A DNA stretch of 8,472 bases, from contig JALUEN010000151.1 in the NCBI GenBank assembly GCA_027052755.1, forward strand, positions 2,442-10,913, written 5' to 3'. Below, in pieces: positions 7,501 through 8,472 of the stretch (its first letter is position 1; every line of letters begins with the position of its first letter). A model generated the notes under the pieces. That model was not told the DNA's origin, did no database searches, and worked only from the letters and a program-made list of their open reading frames with translations. Both the position numbers and the translations under genes were made by a program. This DNA is from a bacterium (lineage in GTDB: Bacteria; DRYD01; JALUEN01).

Positions 7501-7660
7501 CAGACCTCTTGCTGCGGTTGTTATAGGTGGACTAACCACCTCAACGCTGTTAACACTGCTAGTGGTTCCAGCCTTCTATACTTATATGGATGACCTGGAG
7601 AGGGTGATCCTGAAGAGGAGCAGGTTTCAGGAGCTTCCCACCTCTTCAGAGGGAGAGTAA
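4529..7660 (+). CDS. RND-family efflux pump, inner-membrane permease (HAE / AcrB-like)
   Basis: This 1043-residue protein has the full length of an AcrB-type pump. A first membrane helix (about 10-28) is followed by 'LLPDIEMPVVTVITVYPGASPYEVEEYV', the usual start of the first porter domain (motif given in part; residues 34-61). Twelve membrane helices can be placed: one at the N-terminus, five at about 336-486, one at about 522-540 and five at about 862-1020. Two large periplasmic loops lie between them. Helix 4 has 'GRIVDDSIVVIE' with the proton-relay pair Asp398-Asp399. This pattern points to hydrophobe/amphiphile export rather than the heavy-metal (CzcA) type. Helix 10 has 'GIVVSNAVLLIDY', where Ser932 stands at the AcrB Lys940 position. 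'RLKPILMTTL' in helix 11 is conserved. A GGGAGTGAGGAG purine stretch precedes ATG 4529. It is the last gene of the operon, and a hairpin terminator follows within 40 nt. The substrate cannot be told from the sequence. Confidence 0.95.
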   Translation: MIRWSVKHWVTVFVGVLALLALGWVAFSGLNVSLLPDIEMPVVTVITVYPGASPYEVEEYVTRKIEDAVSLCDNIDNIKSISAESLSVVTVEFQWGTDMDYAQFDVKEKIDRIREKLPDDIEEPYLVRLSVSSLMPIAFMALSGDVNEGYLRWLADEVASKKIVELPGVASVSVAGGLKREIHVTLRDKDMAKLGVPITSVISAIRFNNLSYPAGNLIFGARRYRVRTYSEVTSMEDLKLIPVGAYSGKVVRLSDISDIYEGYKERTSYARINDKPTVFLLVYRQSGANIVRTCKVVRDNIPEVEKLLPPGVSLSMVFGFDERINEIINNLKSEAIEGSILAILIILLFLVSVRSTLVVAISIPLSVIATFTALYFMGLSFNMVTIGGLALAIGRIVDDSIVVIEAITRHFAQGKSPVQAAIDGTEEVWSAIAASTLTTIAVFVPIFFLPGLARQFFKGFSVVMIVGLLASLFVAALVVPPLATFTLGLGKKSLEERENVITKSIKWLQEVYKGFLRGALKVRGLVLLIAFVIFLASLYGLKNIGKDFLPSTDMPIVMLSLFTPPGTSLETTFQKALEVERELYKTIKEEGASYEFLFTIAGAEGESRGLMLMLGGITGSDEYARVEAKLMKKDRRKVRTIVRKLRERLKDYPDITVDFTDPLKAITGQANIKPVEVVLKGSDLDTLWKIANNLKKRISEIPGVYDVDLSWKRGAPELRLKVNRERAAIYGFSAMEIAYAIQALTDGVTVTKYKKRGHEYDIRVKFRKPRSERELNGFYLVSSLTHKSLPLRAITDLKVDTSPSVIEREDRMRIIRITANKDPKVSLTSILSEIKSIIDAEGLPIGYTYEFKGEEKQRRETFSGLGAALIFGIILIYAILASQFNSLTLPIILMMSIPLELIGAYLGLVTFNQTLNMMSMMGVLMVTGIVVSNAVLLIDYTDQLRAKGIPREEALLQAGSVRLKPILMTTLSTIFSMIPLALGLREGGELFRPLAAVVIGGLTTSTLLTLLVVPAFYTYMDDLERVILKRSRFQELPTSSEGE

Positions 7661-7664
7661 AAGT

Positions 7665-7695
7665 TAAAGGGGGAGGGAAATTCCCTCCCCCTTTA
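7665..7695. terminator. Hairpin terminator between convergent genes, probably bidirectional
   Basis: A perfect 13-bp stem pairs 7665-7677 (TAAAGGGGGAGGG) with 7683-7695 (CCCTCCCCCTTTA) around the 5-nt loop AAATT. It stands 5 nt after the pump stop codon. On the plus strand, T-rich sequence (CTTTATTAAT) overlaps and follows the stem end. On the minus strand the stem is followed by TTTAACTTTTAC, so it could also end transcripts from the sigma-factor gene. Confidence 0.88.
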
Positions 7696-7796
7696 TTAAT
7701 ATCCTTTCTCTTAGGTTGTATATGATTCCCTGTGTTACTTCTCCTTAACTCCTAGCTCCTCCTCTTACCGGGTTCCCTGTTGGATCTGCCTAAGGG
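7696..7796. other. Short intergenic stretch between terminator and sigma gene
   Basis: About 100 bp in the 3' region of the minus-strand sigma gene. I see no open frame of note, no tRNA-like cloverleaf and no convincing second hairpin. The rpmG-secE-nusG genes that follow sigH in many Firmicutes are not here. Confidence 0.5.
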
Positions 7797-8444
7797 TTAG
7801 CCTCCAAGTTCTTCCTTAAACGTTTTCTCTATCTTTCTCTTAATCCTCTGAAGAGCGTTGTCTATGGATTTTACGTGTCTGTTAAGTCTCTCTGCCATCT
7901 CCTGGTAGGATAAGCCCTCTAGGTAAGCAGCTAGGACACGGCTCTCTAAAGGAGATAAGGTCTTCTTTATCTTCTCCTTCAGGTCCTTGGAGAACTCCAT
8001 CCTCATGTAGATCTCCTCTGGATCACATACCTTAGAGACCGCTATAACATCAAATAGGGTCCTGTCGCTGTCCTCGTCATAGATAGGTTTGTTTAAGGAT
8101 ATGTAGCTGTTAAGTGGGAAGTGTTTCTGTCTGGTAGCGGTTTTGATAGCAGTTATTATCTGCCTGGTGATACAGAGCTCAGCGAAGGCTTTGAAAGAGG
8201 TTTTTCTCTCAGGTTTGTAGTCCCTTATAGCCTTGTATAGTCCTATAAAGCCCTCCTGTATGATATCATCTTTTTCTGCTCCCATTATGAAGTAGCTCTT
8301 AGTCTTGGAGCGGACGAAGTTCTTGTACTTGTTTATGAGCTGATTGTGTGCCTCCTGATCACCCTGCTTTGCTAACATAACTAACTCTTCATCAGTCATA
8401 TCCTCGTATCTCTTATTCTGCTCTAGTAACCACATGGAGGGCAT
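7797..8444 (-). CDS. sigH: RNA polymerase sigma factor SigH (sigma-30, Spo0H family)
   Basis: This small sigma-70-family factor has 215 residues from ATG 8444. Region 2 (about 38-108) contains 'KYKNFVRSKTKSYF', 'DDIIQEGFIGLYKAIRDY' and 'SFKAFAELCITRQIITAI', followed by 'TATRQKHFPLNSY'. These blocks match Bacillus subtilis SigH almost residue for residue, as I recall it. Region 4 (about 164-207) has 'LSYQEMAERLNRHVKSIDNA', the -35 recognition helix-turn-helix. Region 3 is absent, as usual in SigH. In Bacillus and Clostridia it directs transition-phase, competence and early sporulation genes; its role in this host is not shown. Three in-frame starts are possible (8453, 8444, 8435). I prefer 8444 because AAAGGAG stands 9 nt upstream, whereas GGAG abuts ATG 8453 directly. 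Starting at 8453 would add three residues. The gene is convergent with the efflux operon, and its promoter lies off the window. Confidence 0.93.
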   Translation of the reverse strand: MPSMWLLEQNKRYEDMTDEELVMLAKQGDQEAHNQLINKYKNFVRSKTKSYFIMGAEKDDIIQEGFIGLYKAIRDYKPERKTSFKAFAELCITRQIITAIKTATRQKHFPLNSYISLNKPIYDEDSDRTLFDVIAVSKVCDPEEIYMRMEFSKDLKEKIKKTLSPLESRVLAAYLEGLSYQEMAERLNRHVKSIDNALQRIKRKIEKTFKEELGG

Positions 8445-8459
8445 CTCCTTCATCTCCTT
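8442..8459 (-). repeat. Perfect 9-bp tandem duplication of ribosome site plus start codon of sigH
   Basis: On the minus strand the unit AAGGAGATG occurs twice in a row, in frame. Each copy carries an AAGGAG and an ATG. The first AAGGAG is well spaced (9 nt) for ATG 8444, and the second is equally spaced for ATG 8435. This makes the true start ambiguous and may allow more than one initiation point. Confidence 0.7.
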
Positions 8460-8472
8460 TCCTATATTATCT

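Noticed and set aside
5782..7539. Three minus-strand open frames opposite the RND pump gene
   Set aside because: They are shadows of the pump coding sequence with no recognisable domains.
7741..7796. Possible tRNA or rpmG-like small gene downstream of sigH
   Set aside because: No acceptor/T-arm pairing was found and no ribosomal protein L33 motif is encoded; the only motif-like piece, GGGTTCCC, is a short palindrome.
1..8472. Mobile elements, CRISPR arrays or transposon ends
   Set aside because: No transposase, integrase, regularly spaced repeats or terminal inverted repeats were seen; codon style looks uniform across all genes.

Overview
The window is about 8.5 kb of gene-dense bacterial DNA. 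Arginine is written mostly as AGG or AGA, coding strands are purine-rich, and Shine-Dalgarno sites are strong. Two things narrow the host. First, it has a complete tripartite RND efflux system with an outer-membrane channel, so it should have two membranes. Second, it has a sigma factor that closely resembles Bacillus/Clostridium SigH (sigma-30), a family also found in Thermotogae. A diderm Firmicutes-type lineage, or another anaerobic, possibly thermophilic, lineage that carries SigH, would fit. No genus can be named from this window.

Layout. Positions 1-1014 (minus strand) hold the first 338 codons of a protein with a DUF1858-like helical N-terminal domain, an acidic linker and a periplasmic-binding-protein (type 2) fold domain. 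It has no signal peptide, so it is probably a cytoplasmic ligand-binding protein; it runs off the left edge. Positions 1015-1170 are a divergent control region. It contains a near-perfect 22-bp palindrome (the likely operator of the TetR gene), a weaker inverted repeat, and a SigH-promoter-like sequence reading toward the minus-strand gene. Positions 1171-7660 are a four-gene plus-strand operon: TetR-family repressor, TolC-like outer-membrane channel, lipoprotein periplasmic adaptor and RND pump (HAE type). The first three genes overlap, and the fourth follows after 19 bp. A 13-bp-stem hairpin at 7665-7695 ends the operon and probably also serves the convergent gene. The sigH-like gene lies on the minus strand at 7797-8444 (or 8453), with its start almost at the right edge.

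How the parts work together. The repressor probably binds the palindrome just upstream of its own gene and so controls itself and the efflux genes. When a hydrophobic or amphiphilic compound binds the repressor, the operon is released, and the adaptor links the inner-membrane pump to the outer-membrane channel to export the compound. The sigma factor is a separate, convergent gene with no visible functional link to the pump. The DUF1858-binding-protein fusion is the least familiar item. Its promoter region abuts the efflux operator, so co-regulation is possible but unproven.
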